Source: Pseudocolwellia agarivorans
GTDB lineage: Bacteria > Pseudomonadota > Gammaproteobacteria > Enterobacterales > Alteromonadaceae
NCBI RefSeq assembly: GCF_002000085.1
Contig: NZ_MUZU01000004.1
Coordinates: 62,001-126,000 of the forward strand
Length of the DNA stretch: 64,000 bases
Direction: 5' to 3'
The translations under genes and the position numbers were made by a program. The notes under the pieces were generated by a model. It was not told the DNA's origin and ran no database searches. It was given only the letters and a program-made list of their open reading frames with translations. This document shows, one piece after another, positions 9,374 through 18,254 of the stretch; within the stretch, counting starts at the first letter, position 1, and each line of letters opens with the position of its first letter.

Positions 9374-10426
9374 TCAAACGGTTACACCTGCATCTTCAAA
9401 ACTTGCCATATTATTGTAAAAAGCAGCTGCTGCCGTTAATAACGGTAATGCGACTGCTGCCCCCGTTCCTTCACCTAGACGTAAACCTAAATTTAGTAAA
9501 GGTTTGGCTTTTAAATGGCGCAATAATAGTTGATGACCAAATTCATGAGATTCATGAGCGAAAATTAAATAATCTCTTACATTAGAATTTATTTTACAGG
9601 CAACCAATGCTGCCGCACTTACAATAAAACCGTCAACTAATACACAAACTCCAGCTTGTGCTGCCGCTAAAATTGCGCCTGTTATTTCAACTATTTCAAA
9701 TCCACCTACTTCTTTTAGAACCGTTAATGGATTGTCTGAATCAAAGCGTGCAAGGGCTTTATCAATTAAGGTTTGCTTTTTAAAAAGTTGTTCAGCAGTT
9801 ATACCTGTGCCTACACCAACACAAAGGTCAACTTCTGTATGTGTTAAGCAAGCGGTAATAGCCGTAGCTGAACTCGTATTACCAATACCCATTTCGCCTA
9901 ATATAATTAGGTTAGAGCCGTTTTTAATTATGGGAGTTACTACTTGTTCGCCATAACTAAGGCCTAATTCAACTTGTTCCATTGTCATTGCTGATTCATG
10001 TACAAAATTTTTGGTGCCTGCGCCTAATCTCATGTTAATTAAATTAGACGGTAATTCAGATGAGGCTTCTGTAATAGGCTCTATAATGCCAGCATCTATT
10101 ACGTTGAACTCAATATTATTTGCCTGACAAAAGCAGTTTATCGCGGCACCACCTGCCATAAAGTTTTGTACCATTTGGCGCGTTACACAACTTGGTGCAA
10201 TAGAAACACCTTCTTCACTAATACCATGATCCCCAGCAAAAACTAAGGCTGTAGGTTTGTTAATTGAAATATGTGAAATAAGTGTATTGGCTTTATTACT
10301 TTGAATAAGCGCAAGCTGTAAGGCTGTGTTTTCTAATAAACCTAAAGAACCAATTGGCTTGGTTTTTTGATTGATTTTGTTTTTTATTTCACTTTCAAAT
10401 TCAAGCCTTAATGCTTTTATTTCCAT
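9374..10426 (-). CDS. cobT: nicotinate-nucleotide:dimethylbenzimidazole phosphoribosyltransferase
   Basis: CobT (350 residues) makes alpha-ribazole-5'-phosphate from dimethylbenzimidazole and nicotinate mononucleotide. Family motifs are present in order: KPIGSLGLLE near the N-terminus, VFAGDHGISEEGVS, MVQNFMAGGAAINCF, GEMGIGNTSSA and the C-terminal LRLGEGTGAA, whose Glu (about residue 319) is the catalytic base in the family. Length is normal. It sits 12 bp downstream of btuC; the gap to cobS (254 bp) is filled by the repeat element. The DMB substrate could come from the BluB homologue at 61.0-61.7 kb. Confidence 0.95.
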   Translation of the reverse strand: MEIKALRLEFESEIKNKINQKTKPIGSLGLLENTALQLALIQSNKANTLISHISINKPTALVFAGDHGISEEGVSIAPSCVTRQMVQNFMAGGAAINCFCQANNIEFNVIDAGIIEPITEASSELPSNLINMRLGAGTKNFVHESAMTMEQVELGLSYGEQVVTPIIKNGSNLIILGEMGIGNTSSATAITACLTHTEVDLCVGVGTGITAEQLFKKQTLIDKALARFDSDNPLTVLKEVGGFEIVEITGAILAAAQAGVCVLVDGFIVSAAALVACKINSNVRDYLIFAHESHEFGHQLLLRHLKAKPLLNLGLRLGEGTGAAVALPLLTAAAAFYNNMASFEDAGVTV

Positions 10427-10438
10427 AATAAATCTCGC

Positions 10439-11443
10439 TTACATTTTTCGTAATAAGGCTAAAAAAAACAAACTGCCCATCGCTGAAGTAATAACACCTA
10501 TAGGTATTTCTTGTCCGCCTAAGGCGGTGCGGGCAATAACATCTACCCATACTAAAAAACAGCCACCAACTAAGCCTACGGCTATAAATAACTTAGCGCT
10601 GGTAATACCTACAAAAGGTCTAACAATATGTGGGATCATCAAACCAATAAAACTAATACCACCACAATAAGACACAATAACGGCTGTTATTGCGGCACAT
10701 AAAATAAGGGTAATAACACGCAAGCGTTCAACTTTCACTCCCAAGGTACGAGCGCTGTCGTCACTGAGTAATAACGCATCAAGCTGACGGCCTAATAAAA
10801 GAGCAATAAGCGTAGCAATAATAATTACGGGGGATATAAGTAATAACGCGTTGGTATCTGCTCTGGCTAAACTGCCCATTAACCAAAAAATAACGCGGTT
10901 ACTTGAAAAGGCATCACCGCTGTAAAGAATAAAGGTGGTTAAAGAACTTAATAAGAAAGAAACCGCTACGCCTGCTAACAGCAAATGTTCAATACGACGC
11001 CAATTGTTTTGATATAACACTATTAAAATAAGTCCAACGGCTAATAAGGACCCTAAAAAAGAGGCTAAAGGTAACGAAACAAGCTGCATTGATACCGGTA
11101 AAAACTGAGTTAAAGTTGCACCTAAACCCGCGCCAGAAACAATACCAAATAAATACGGATCGGCAAGGGGGTTGCGTGTCACGTTTTGCATTAAAGCACC
11201 GGCTAAAGCTAAACCAAAGCCAGCAATAAACCCCAGTAACACCCTAGGAAAACGTATTTCCCATAAGATGGTATCGTAAATGCTTTTCTCGCATCCTTGA
11301 GTAACACATTGCCATACTGCTTTGTGACCTAATTCTACAACACCAAATCCAATAGAAGACAAAAGAGTAATAACCACGAGACTACTAATTAATAATAGTG
11401 AGTGTTTGAAAGATAATTTTTTTGTAAAGAGGTGCTTTTTCAT
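10439..11443 (-). CDS. btuC: cobalamin ABC transporter permease BtuC
   Basis: FecCD-family permease with about ten hydrophobic helices; it forms the membrane channel of the B12 importer. Typical signatures are LPRVLLGFIAGFGLALAGA, the RNPLADPYLFG loop and the C-terminal GGISFIGLMIPHIVR segment that contacts the ATPase. I chose the ATG at 11443 because it overlaps the btuD stop as ATGA, a common coupling arrangement; an ATG at 11455 would add four residues (MAAI). It lies between btuD and cobT, so import and nucleotide-loop assembly share one transcript. Confidence 0.9.
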   Translation of the reverse strand: MKKHLFTKKLSFKHSLLLISSLVVITLLSSIGFGVVELGHKAVWQCVTQGCEKSIYDTILWEIRFPRVLLGFIAGFGLALAGALMQNVTRNPLADPYLFGIVSGAGLGATLTQFLPVSMQLVSLPLASFLGSLLAVGLILIVLYQNNWRRIEHLLLAGVAVSFLLSSLTTFILYSGDAFSSNRVIFWLMGSLARADTNALLLISPVIIIATLIALLLGRQLDALLLSDDSARTLGVKVERLRVITLILCAAITAVIVSYCGGISFIGLMIPHIVRPFVGITSAKLFIAVGLVGGCFLVWVDVIARTALGGQEIPIGVITSAMGSLFFLALLRKM

Positions 11444-12252
11444 GATTGCAGCCATTTTGATTCGTCATTTACTCTATTATTTATGCCTGCAAAGGTAATT
11501 CTTGTTTTTTGAGTGAAAGGATTTTTATCAATAGCGCATTCTAGTTTAAATACATCGGTTAATTTTTCTGCAGTAAATACACCTTCAGGTGTGTCGTCAG
11601 CAACAATTTCACCATTATTTATTATGACCACTCTGTCACAATATTGGGCGGCTAAATTAAGGTCATGAATAGTGATTAGTAAGGTTATTTTTAGTGACTT
11701 AGCTAACATTAATATTTGATGCTGGTAGTACATATCAAGATGATTAGTCGGTTCGTCCATAATCAATATATCAGGTGCTTGCACAATAGCTCTAGCAATT
11801 AATACTCGCTGTTGCTCACCACCAGAAAGGGTGTTAAATAATTGATGCTGCTTCTTTATCAGATCAACCTTTATTAAGGCTTGTTCAATATTGTGTTTGT
11901 CAGCATCAGTGTTTATGTCAAACAAGCCTTTATGAGGAATAAGCCCCATACCGACAATATCTAAAACGGTTAAGCTGAATGCTGACTCTGAATGTTGGCT
12001 AACTACTGCAACTTTTTGGGCTATATCTTTGTTATTAAGAGCTTTAAGTGGCTTACCATGTAAGTAAATATTACCTGAATAATCAGAGTGCTCACCGTAT
12101 AAACATTTTAGAAGGGAGGTTTTTCCAGCACCATTAGGGCCAACAATAGCAACGGTTTCACCTGTTTTTATTTGTAGGTGAATATTTTGAATAACATTTT
12201 TTGAGCCTGCAGACCAAGTTACATTATTTGCTTGTAGAACAAAGGGTGACAT
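11440..12252 (-). CDS. btuD: cobalamin ABC transporter ATP-binding protein BtuD
   Basis: ABC ATPase of the FepC/BtuD type, about 270 residues, energising BtuC. Walker A is GPNGAGKTS, the signature is LSGGEQQR, Walker B is ILIMDEP, and the switch His lies in LITIHDLNLAA. The start is the ATG at 12252, which has AAGG 5 nt upstream; the longer TTG start at 12267 would place that ribosome site inside the gene. First gene of the B12 operon, directly below the cobalamin riboswitch. A family ATPase alone could serve siderophores, but riboswitch and neighbours make corrinoid import the best reading. Confidence 0.9.
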   Translation of the reverse strand: MSPFVLQANNVTWSAGSKNVIQNIHLQIKTGETVAIVGPNGAGKTSLLKCLYGEHSDYSGNIYLHGKPLKALNNKDIAQKVAVVSQHSESAFSLTVLDIVGMGLIPHKGLFDINTDADKHNIEQALIKVDLIKKQHQLFNTLSGGEQQRVLIARAIVQAPDILIMDEPTNHLDMYYQHQILMLAKSLKITLLITIHDLNLAAQYCDRVVIINNGEIVADDTPEGVFTAEKLTDVFKLECAIDKNPFTQKTRITFAGINNRVNDESKWLQS

Positions 12253-12284
12253 ATGTGCCTTAAACAATTATACCAAATACAATT

Positions 12285-12335
12285 TTAGGAAATACAAGGA
12301 CACATAATAAGAAGCCTCCTATGTTATATAGGAGA
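12285..12335 (-). promoter_or_regulatory. Shine-Dalgarno-hiding hairpin and six-codon leader frame
   Basis: On the minus strand a perfect 7-bp stem (CTCCTAT with ATAGGAG, + strand 12316-12334) contains the strong ribosome site AGGAGG. Nine nt later is ATG (12305) opening a six-codon frame MCPCIS that stops 32 nt before the btuD ATG. The hairpin lies between the B12 aptamer and btuD, so it may be part of the expression platform: hiding or freeing the site could control translation entering the operon. The leader peptide is a reading of the sequence only. Confidence 0.4.
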
Positions 12336-12374
12336 TATTCCTAGTTTTACGCGTTACCCGCACGTTCACTAAAG

Positions 12375-12550
12375 GCAATTAAGGCAGGTGTTCTGACTTA
12401 AGCGTTGAGTGATGTTAACCGTCACTAAACTCTTATTACAGTTGCGGGAACAGTTATGGATTTAAGCGCTTGTTAATTTTAGTCGTATTGTGCTTGCACC
12501 ATATTCCCCTTTAAGTTTTACTCTTAATAAAATCAGAGTGAAAAACACCT
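12375..12550 (-). ncRNA. cobalamin riboswitch (B12 aptamer)
   Basis: On the minus strand the conserved aptamer blocks appear in order: AAAGGGGAA and GGTGCAA (near 12512-12489), CCCGCAACTGTAA (near 12449-12436) and the B12-box-like AAGTCAGAACACCTGCC (12400-12383). A closing stem can form between AGGTGTT (12549-12543) and AACACCT (12392-12386). It lies about 120 nt upstream of btuD and faces the B12 operon, so adenosylcobalamin would repress btuDC-cobTSCO-btuF. The box deviates slightly from the usual GTCAGGAGACCTGCC. Confidence 0.92.
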
Positions 12551-12740
12551 TAAAAGCGCTTTCATATTATCATAGTTAATTCTTAATTAAATCAATACAG
12601 CATATAAACAGCCTTTATTTAGCTTGTAAGTGAATGACGCTAATCAATTTTTGTGAGGAAAACAGTAGAGTATTTGCTTTATAAAGATTTATGACTATGA
12701 TTAGCAATAATATGACTTATACGGAAATTTAATTTGCATT

Positions 12741-14726
12741 ATGTTTACAAACCTTTCATTTAAAAGAAAAATACTGTTCTTATTGCTATTACCTTTATCT
12801 AGTTTTTTATGGATGAGCGTAAGTTTAATTCTTGAGCATATTGATGTTAAAACAGAAATGACTGAACTAAGCGGTTTGACTGAATTATCCGTTGTTTATA
12901 GCGATTTGGTGCATGAACTACAAAAAGAAAGAGGAGCAACCGCTGGATTTATCGGCTCTAATGGAACATCGTTTAAAAATATCCTAAAAGAACAAAGAGT
13001 GCTTACAAATAGTCAAAATGATAAAAGAACGACTTTTTGGCAAAATAACAATGAACACTCTCCCGTTATTGTTGAATTACATAATACAATTAATCAACAG
13101 TTAAATGAGTTAAGTAAAATTAGAGCAAATGTTGATTCGCAAAGCATTTCATTAAAAGAAGCTCTAACTTATTACACGACATTGAATGCAAAACTCTTAA
13201 GTGTTTCTAAAACAATCAGTTTATTAAGTAATCAGGCTCACATTACTAAAGCAATGATTGCTTATTATTATTTTCTTCAAGGTAAAGAGCGTGCGGGTAT
13301 AGAACGAGCTGTTTTAAGTCATGTTTTTTCTGTAGATCAATTCTCTTCTGAATCATTGAGCCGTGTTATTAATCTTATTTCTCAGCAGAACACCTATTTT
13401 GATAATTTCAAAGATTTATCTAATGCTGAAAATATTGATTATTTTGCTAATGCAATGAAAAACCCTGCAGTTCTTGAGGTTGAAAAATTACGAAAAATTG
13501 CCATGGAAAAATCATCAATAGGTCAATTCGGTATTGATGCAAGTTATTGGTTTGAGCAAGCAACAGGAAGAATAAAACAGTTAAAACAGGTAGAAAATAA
13601 ACTAGATAAATCGGTCATGCAATTAACTCATAGTATTATGGATGAGGCGAATTATTCTTTAATTGTATGTATTGCTGTTATTTTATTAATTAGTGTACTT
13701 GTTACTATAATTAGTTTGGCTGTGATTAAAGACTTAGATAACCGTATCAAAGATTTAATGAGAATTTTTAGCAAGGTTAGGAAAGAAAATGACTTAACCG
13801 TTAGAGGTCAATATAATGACCAGAGTGAATTAGGCACTATTTCAAATGCCTTGAATCTTACCTTAGAAAACTTTTCTGTCGCTTTATCAAATATCACAAG
13901 TGCAAGTGTTTCGTTATCGTCAGAAGCAGAAGAAACCGCTCAAACGTGTGAATATAGTTTTAAAAATATAGAAGAACAACAAGCTGAAATTGTACTTGTT
14001 GCTACTGCTATTGAAGAGCTGTCTACAACGGTGAAAGAAGTTGCTATGAATACTCAAGGTGCCTCAGACGCAGCTAAGAGTACAGATAATGAAGCGAAAG
14101 CTGGATTAGAAATAGTACAAAAATCTTATCAATCTATTGAAGATTTAGCGGAAGAAATATCAGACTTATCAGTAAAAATAACCAGTTTACATGAAAGTAG
14201 TTTAAATATTACCAATATTGTAGATGTTATTAAATCGGTTGCTGCGCAAACTAACTTATTGGCATTAAATGCTGCCATTGAAGCCGCCAGAGCTGGCGAA
14301 CAGGGTAGAGGTTTCGCTGTAGTAGCTGACGAAGTGAGAACCTTAGCTTTACGTACACAAGATTCAACGAACGAAATAGAAAATTTCATTAGTGAATTAC
14401 AAGGTAATGCCAACTTAGCTTTTACTGTTATTGAGAACAGTCAAAACAAAGCGAAAGAAGCTGTCGACAATTCAAAAAATGTTGAACAAGTGCTCAGTAA
14501 CATAACAGGCTCTATTAGTAATATTTTTTCTCTTACTGAACAGGTGGCTGCAGCTGTTGAAGAACAGTCTATTGTGACTCAAGACGTTGCGAGAAATGTG
14601 GTTAATATTGAAGGTAAGTCTTTAGAATCCGTTACTGGAGCGAAGCAAATAGCAGCAACGGCACAACATCAAGCTGAATTAGCTATATCATTACAAGATA
14701 CCGTTAATATGTTTAAAGTGAGCTAA
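12741..14726 (+). CDS. methyl-accepting chemotaxis protein with NIT sensor domain
   Basis: A 661-residue chemoreceptor. One membrane helix lies near residues 11-30 and another near 306-328. The periplasmic part carries the NIT-domain pattern ([22 protein letters not shown]), known as a nitrate/nitrite-sensing module. A HAMP domain (about 330-385) and the cytoplasmic signalling coiled coil follow, with the highly conserved tip [16 protein letters not shown] near 505-520. It is not in an operon; a strong terminator follows. Ligand specificity is not shown by the sequence. The ribosome site before the ATG is weak. Confidence 0.88.
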   Translation: MFTNLSFKRKILFLLLLPLSSFLWMSVSLILEHIDVKTEMTELSGLTELSVVYSDLVHELQKERGATAGFIGSNGTSFKNILKEQRVLTNSQNDKRTTFWQNNNEHSPVIVELHNTINQQLNELSKIRANVDSQSISLKEALTYYTTLNAKLLSVSKTISLLSNQAHITKAMIAYYYFLQGKERAGIERAVLSHVFSVDQFSSESLSRVINLISQQNTYFDNFKDLSNAENIDYFANAMKNPAVLEVEKLRKIAMEKSSIGQFGIDASYWFEQATGRIKQLKQVENKLDKSVMQLTHSIMDEANYSLIVCIAVILLISVLVTIISLAVIKDLDNRIKDLMRIFSKVRKENDLTVRGQYNDQSELGTISNALNLTLENFSVALSNITSASVSLSSEAEETAQTCEYSFKNIEEQQAEIVLVATAIEELSTTVKEVAMNTQGASDAAKSTDNEAKAGLEIVQKSYQSIEDLAEEISDLSVKITSLHESSLNITNIVDVIKSVAAQTNLLALNAAIEAARAGEQGRGFAVVADEVRTLALRTQDSTNEIENFISELQGNANLAFTVIENSQNKAKEAVDNSKNVEQVLSNITGSISNIFSLTEQVAAAVEEQSIVTQDVARNVVNIEGKSLESVTGAKQIAATAQHQAELAISLQDTVNMFKVS

Positions 14727-14748
14727 GATAAACGTTTATCTCTCAAAT

Positions 14749-14786
14749 AAAAATACTCTATCAAGTGATAGGGTATTTTTATTTTT
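14749..14786 (+). terminator. rho-independent terminator after chemoreceptor gene
   Basis: Stem AAAAATACTCTATCA paired with TGATAGGGTATTTTT around a short loop, followed by a T-rich tail. It starts 23 nt after the stop codon. Confidence 0.8.
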
Positions 14787-14916
14787 AGCCTTTGAAACCG
14801 AAGTTGAGCAATGAAATAATGTAAGCCATTCTAGGGTCTAGATATACTTCGTAGTACAATTATCCACATGCCTGCTAAATATATGGGCTTCTTATTAATA
14901 CCGATCTTAAGGCAAC

Positions 14917-15639
14917 ATGATGATCACTAAAAAAATTATAACTATTTGTAAGTTATTAACCATTCCTTTGTTACTGGGTTTTCCTCTTGCCGTAATTGCT
15001 TATCGTTTGCACTTATGGAGCATGGGAACGTCTTTTAAAATCATTCAATTTACAGGGTATGCGAGTATTATTGTGCTGTTAATTGCAATAGTTATTGGTT
15101 TGTTTGCGTTATTTACAAAAAAACAACGAGTGTTTAAAAGTAGTGCTATAGTCGCGATTTTATTAGCTATACCGGCTGTTGGTTTATCACTGCAAGCAGC
15201 TAAAGCTAAGTCTTTACCTTTTTTACATCAGGTAAGTACCGATACGGTTAGTTTACCTCAATTTCAAGCTGTTTTAGCTTTGCGTGGAGAAGGAACTAAT
15301 CCACTTGAGTACAACAGCGAAAAATTAGCTCCTCTTCAAGAAAAAGCTTACCCAGAGCTAAAACCTATTATAAGCAATTTGAACACAGAACAAGCTTTTA
15401 ACAAAGCTGTTGATACAGCGATAAAATTAGGCTGGGAAGTTGTTGCTAAAGATATTAAGCAAGGAATGATTGAAGCTGTTGACACCACTTTACTCTGGGG
15501 TTTTAAAGACGATGTAGCTATTCGTATTCAAGCAACAGATACAGGAAGTAAGATAGATCTGCGCTCCATTTCTCGTATTGGTGGAACAGATCTTGGAGCC
15601 AATGCTAAACGTATAAAAAGCTTTATATCATCATTTTAA
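14917..15639 (+). CDS. DUF1499 family membrane protein
   Basis: A 240-residue protein with three hydrophobic segments in the first 110 residues (about 8-28, 42-65 and 74-95) and a soluble C-terminal DUF1499 domain. Features of that family are FLHQVSTDT near its beginning, a central GWEVVAKD and the closing RSISRIGGTDLGANAKRI. Biochemical function of the family is not established to my knowledge. Single gene between a terminator and a 12-bp hairpin. The ATG at 14917 has AAGG about 5 nt upstream; a second ATG follows directly. Confidence 0.75.
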   Translation: MMITKKIITICKLLTIPLLLGFPLAVIAYRLHLWSMGTSFKIIQFTGYASIIVLLIAIVIGLFALFTKKQRVFKSSAIVAILLAIPAVGLSLQAAKAKSLPFLHQVSTDTVSLPQFQAVLALRGEGTNPLEYNSEKLAPLQEKAYPELKPIISNLNTEQAFNKAVDTAIKLGWEVVAKDIKQGMIEAVDTTLLWGFKDDVAIRIQATDTGSKIDLRSISRIGGTDLGANAKRIKSFISSF

Positions 15640-16045
15640 TTATTGAACAAAGTACTTTACCTAGGTTTTCTACACAATATTCTACTTAATATTTGTTTAT
15701 ATAAATAATGTCTGTACTGCTAATTATCTGTTATTAGCAGTACAAATTTTCTGTATACGAAAAACAAAATAGCATTGTGGCCTAAAATAGCTTAACTAGA
15801 GTTTAGGCTCCCTACCAAGTGATTCTTTAAAACAATATATCAGCAAAACATTATTACATTATCCGTCACTTATCGGTCTCCTAGATAAAAGCGGTTCAGA
15901 GTATTCACGTTATGTGGCAATATACTGCACTTATTATAAGGCTTAGACTTTTATCAAGAAAAACACCGAACGCATGAGCCAAACTAGTATAATTTTCAAA
16001 TGCCTTGAATATGCATATTTTATTTAATTTTTACAAGGGAAAGTA
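15640..16045. other. intergenic region with one strong hairpin
   Basis: No gene seen. A perfect 12-bp inverted repeat, tgtactgctaat (15713-15724) and its complement (15733-15744), is separated by 8 nt and followed by AATTTTC; it may end the DUF1499 transcript. The remaining 300 bp are AT-rich and presumably hold the promoter of the hydrolase operon, which I cannot place with confidence. Confidence 0.5.
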
Positions 16046-17494
16046 ATGAAGAGAACAAGACTTGCTCTATTTTCATTTTTGTTAAGTATTACCGCTAATG
16101 CTGTGTTGGCGAATGAAGAAAACTCTGCTGTTGAGAACTGCCACCTTGATGGTATTCGCTCGCAAGTGCAATGTGGATCTTTAAATGTCCCCGAGAACTA
16201 CAATAAGCCTGAAGGCAAAAATATTTCCATTAATTATGCTGTGTTACCAGCGATTGATAGCTCAAAAAATAATGCGCCACTTATGTTTCTTGCCGGGGGG
16301 CCAGGTCAAGCAGCTGTTGAATTAGCAGCACATATACGTCGAAGCTTTGCAGAAATTAGAAAAACACGCGACATTATTTTAATTGATCAACGAGGTACTG
16401 GTTTATCTCAACCTATGTTGTGTGATGAAGCTACTAAAGGGAATTTATACAGCATGATTCCTGAAGAGTTTTCTGAACAAGAAACGCTAGACTGTATTAC
16501 AAAACTAAAAGAAACTAACGAGCTAAGCCAATACAACTCAGAAAATGCAATCCGTGATTTTGATGCAGTAAGAGAAGCATTAGGTTACAAGCAAGTGAAT
16601 CTTTATGGTGGCTCTTATGGAACAAGAGCGGCGCTGGTTTATATGCGTTTATTTCCTGAAGCCATTAAAAGTGTTGTCTTAGATAGCGTAGGGCCGATTG
16701 AAGTACCTATCGGTTTATTTGGTTTGAGTTCAGAGCGATCATTTAACTTATTACTTGAACATTGCGCTAATGAAGAAAGCTGTAATAAAGCCTACCCTAA
16801 TTTAAAAGAAGAGTTTGAAACAGTTGTTAATCGTTTATCTAATCAAGTGATTTCTTTATCTGTTAACCATCCTAGGTTAGGCACTAAAATATCCTTTAAA
16901 CTAAGTAAGGGAAAGTTCATTAGTACTTTATTTAAGCAACTATACAGTACACAAACTCGCACTATAGTGCCTTTAATTATTCATCAAGCCTTTCTGGAAA
17001 ACTACCAACCATTACTTGGGCTAATTGCTACCGGTGAAGACGCTATGAGTATGTATGTAGGACTTACATTTAATATTGTATGCAACGAAGATATGCCAAG
17101 AGTTACTGATGATATGCGTGTTAAAGACAGCAAGAATAGTTTTGATGGTGGTAGTAGCCATGCTATTTTTAAAACAGCTTGTGATGTATGGCCAAAGTAT
17201 CAGGTTGATGACGCTTTTTATAAGCCTGTTGTGGCCAATATTCCTACCTTAATATTATCGGGTGATTTAGATCCCGTTACACCGCCAAGCAATGGCGAAA
17301 AGTCAGCGAGTACTTTACCTAATAGTCATCATATTATTTCAAAAAACAGTGCGCATATTGTGGCTTCTTCCGCTTGTGGTGTAGCAATGATTAATGATTT
17401 TTTACAACATTTAGATCCTAAAAAAGTGGATCAAACATGTTTGTTAGATATACCTGCCGAGTCATTTATGACAAGCCTAAACGGCAGCATATAA
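16046..17494 (+). CDS. secreted alpha/beta hydrolase (TAP-type peptidase-like)
   Basis: A 482-residue exported hydrolase with a signal peptide (ALFSFLLSITANAVLA). It has the oxyanion motif GGPG and IDQRGTGLS, the nucleophile elbow GGSYG with Ser190, and a C-terminal TAP-like segment with Asp409 in GDLDPVTPP and His437 in NSAHI, giving a complete catalytic triad. Relatives are proline iminopeptidase-like or tripeptidyl aminopeptidases; the substrate is unknown. AAGGGA lies 6 nt before the ATG. It is 10 bp upstream of a NatAB-type ABC exporter, so the three genes likely form one operon. Confidence 0.82.
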   Translation: MKRTRLALFSFLLSITANAVLANEENSAVENCHLDGIRSQVQCGSLNVPENYNKPEGKNISINYAVLPAIDSSKNNAPLMFLAGGPGQAAVELAAHIRRSFAEIRKTRDIILIDQRGTGLSQPMLCDEATKGNLYSMIPEEFSEQETLDCITKLKETNELSQYNSENAIRDFDAVREALGYKQVNLYGGSYGTRAALVYMRLFPEAIKSVVLDSVGPIEVPIGLFGLSSERSFNLLLEHCANEESCNKAYPNLKEEFETVVNRLSNQVISLSVNHPRLGTKISFKLSKGKFISTLFKQLYSTQTRTIVPLIIHQAFLENYQPLLGLIATGEDAMSMYVGLTFNIVCNEDMPRVTDDMRVKDSKNSFDGGSSHAIFKTACDVWPKYQVDDAFYKPVVANIPTLILSGDLDPVTPPSNGEKSASTLPNSHHIISKNSAHIVASSACGVAMINDFLQHLDPKKVDQTCLLDIPAESFMTSLNGSI

Positions 17495-17504
17495 GGAAAT
17501 TATT

Positions 17505-18254
17505 ATGATTGAAGTTAACAATTTACATAAATCTTTTTTAGGCGCTAAAAAGAAACAAGTCATCGCCTTAAACGGTTTGTCTTTTACCGCAAAAGATGGC
17601 GAAATTACTGGAATTTTAGGACCTAACGGAGCAGGAAAAACCACCTGTTTACGTACATTATATGGTTTATTAAAAGCGGATTCTGGCTCCGCTACTATTG
17701 ATGGGATACAGGTTACCAAGTCACCTATTGAAGCTCGTGCTAAGTTAGGTATTTTTCCTGATAAATTTGGATTATATGAACGACTAACCGCTTACGAGCA
17801 AATAGATTATTTTGCAAGTATTCATGGTTTGCAAGGCACAGTTAAGCATCAAGCAATTGAAGCTATTATTAAAGATCTAGAAATGGAAGAACTTGCACAC
17901 CGTAAAACACAAGGTTTTTCTCAAGGTCAGCGGATGAAAGTTACTCTAGCGCAAGCTTTGGTTCACCAACCACAAAACTTTGTTTTAGATGAGCCAACAC
18001 GTGGCTTAGATGTAATGAGTACTCGTGTTTTACGTAATCACTTAGCTAAATTTAGAGACAAAGGCCACTGCATATTATTTTCGTCTCATGTTATGCAAGA
18101 AGTCGCTGCTTTATGTGATCGCGTTATTATTGTGGCTAACGGAAAACTCGCTGCACAAGGAACACCTGCTGAGCTATGTGACTTAGCGAGTGAAGCATTA
18201 TTAGAAGATGCTTTTGTTAAATTAATAGGATCTGACGAAGGGGTTGCTGCATGA
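17505..18254 (+). CDS. NatA-type ABC transporter ATP-binding protein
   Basis: ABC-2 exporter ATPase (249 residues). Walker A is GPNGAGKTT, the signature region is FSQGQRMKV (a Q-for-G variant common in NatA-like proteins), Walker B is FVLDEP, and the switch His is in LFSSHVM. It overlaps the permease gene by 4 bp (ATGA) and follows the hydrolase by 10 bp. The closest described system is the Na+ exporter NatAB, but ABC-2 pumps of this kind export many substrates, so the cargo is open. Confidence 0.85.
   Translation: MIEVNNLHKSFLGAKKKQVIALNGLSFTAKDGEITGILGPNGAGKTTCLRTLYGLLKADSGSATIDGIQVTKSPIEARAKLGIFPDKFGLYERLTAYEQIDYFASIHGLQGTVKHQAIEAIIKDLEMEELAHRKTQGFSQGQRMKVTLAQALVHQPQNFVLDEPTRGLDVMSTRVLRNHLAKFRDKGHCILFSSHVMQEVAALCDRVIIVANGKLAAQGTPAELCDLASEALLEDAFVKLIGSDEGVAA

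Noticed and set aside
14860-14868. Single TTATCCACA near the DUF1499 gene
   Set aside because: One isolated box is expected by chance in DNA of this length and composition.
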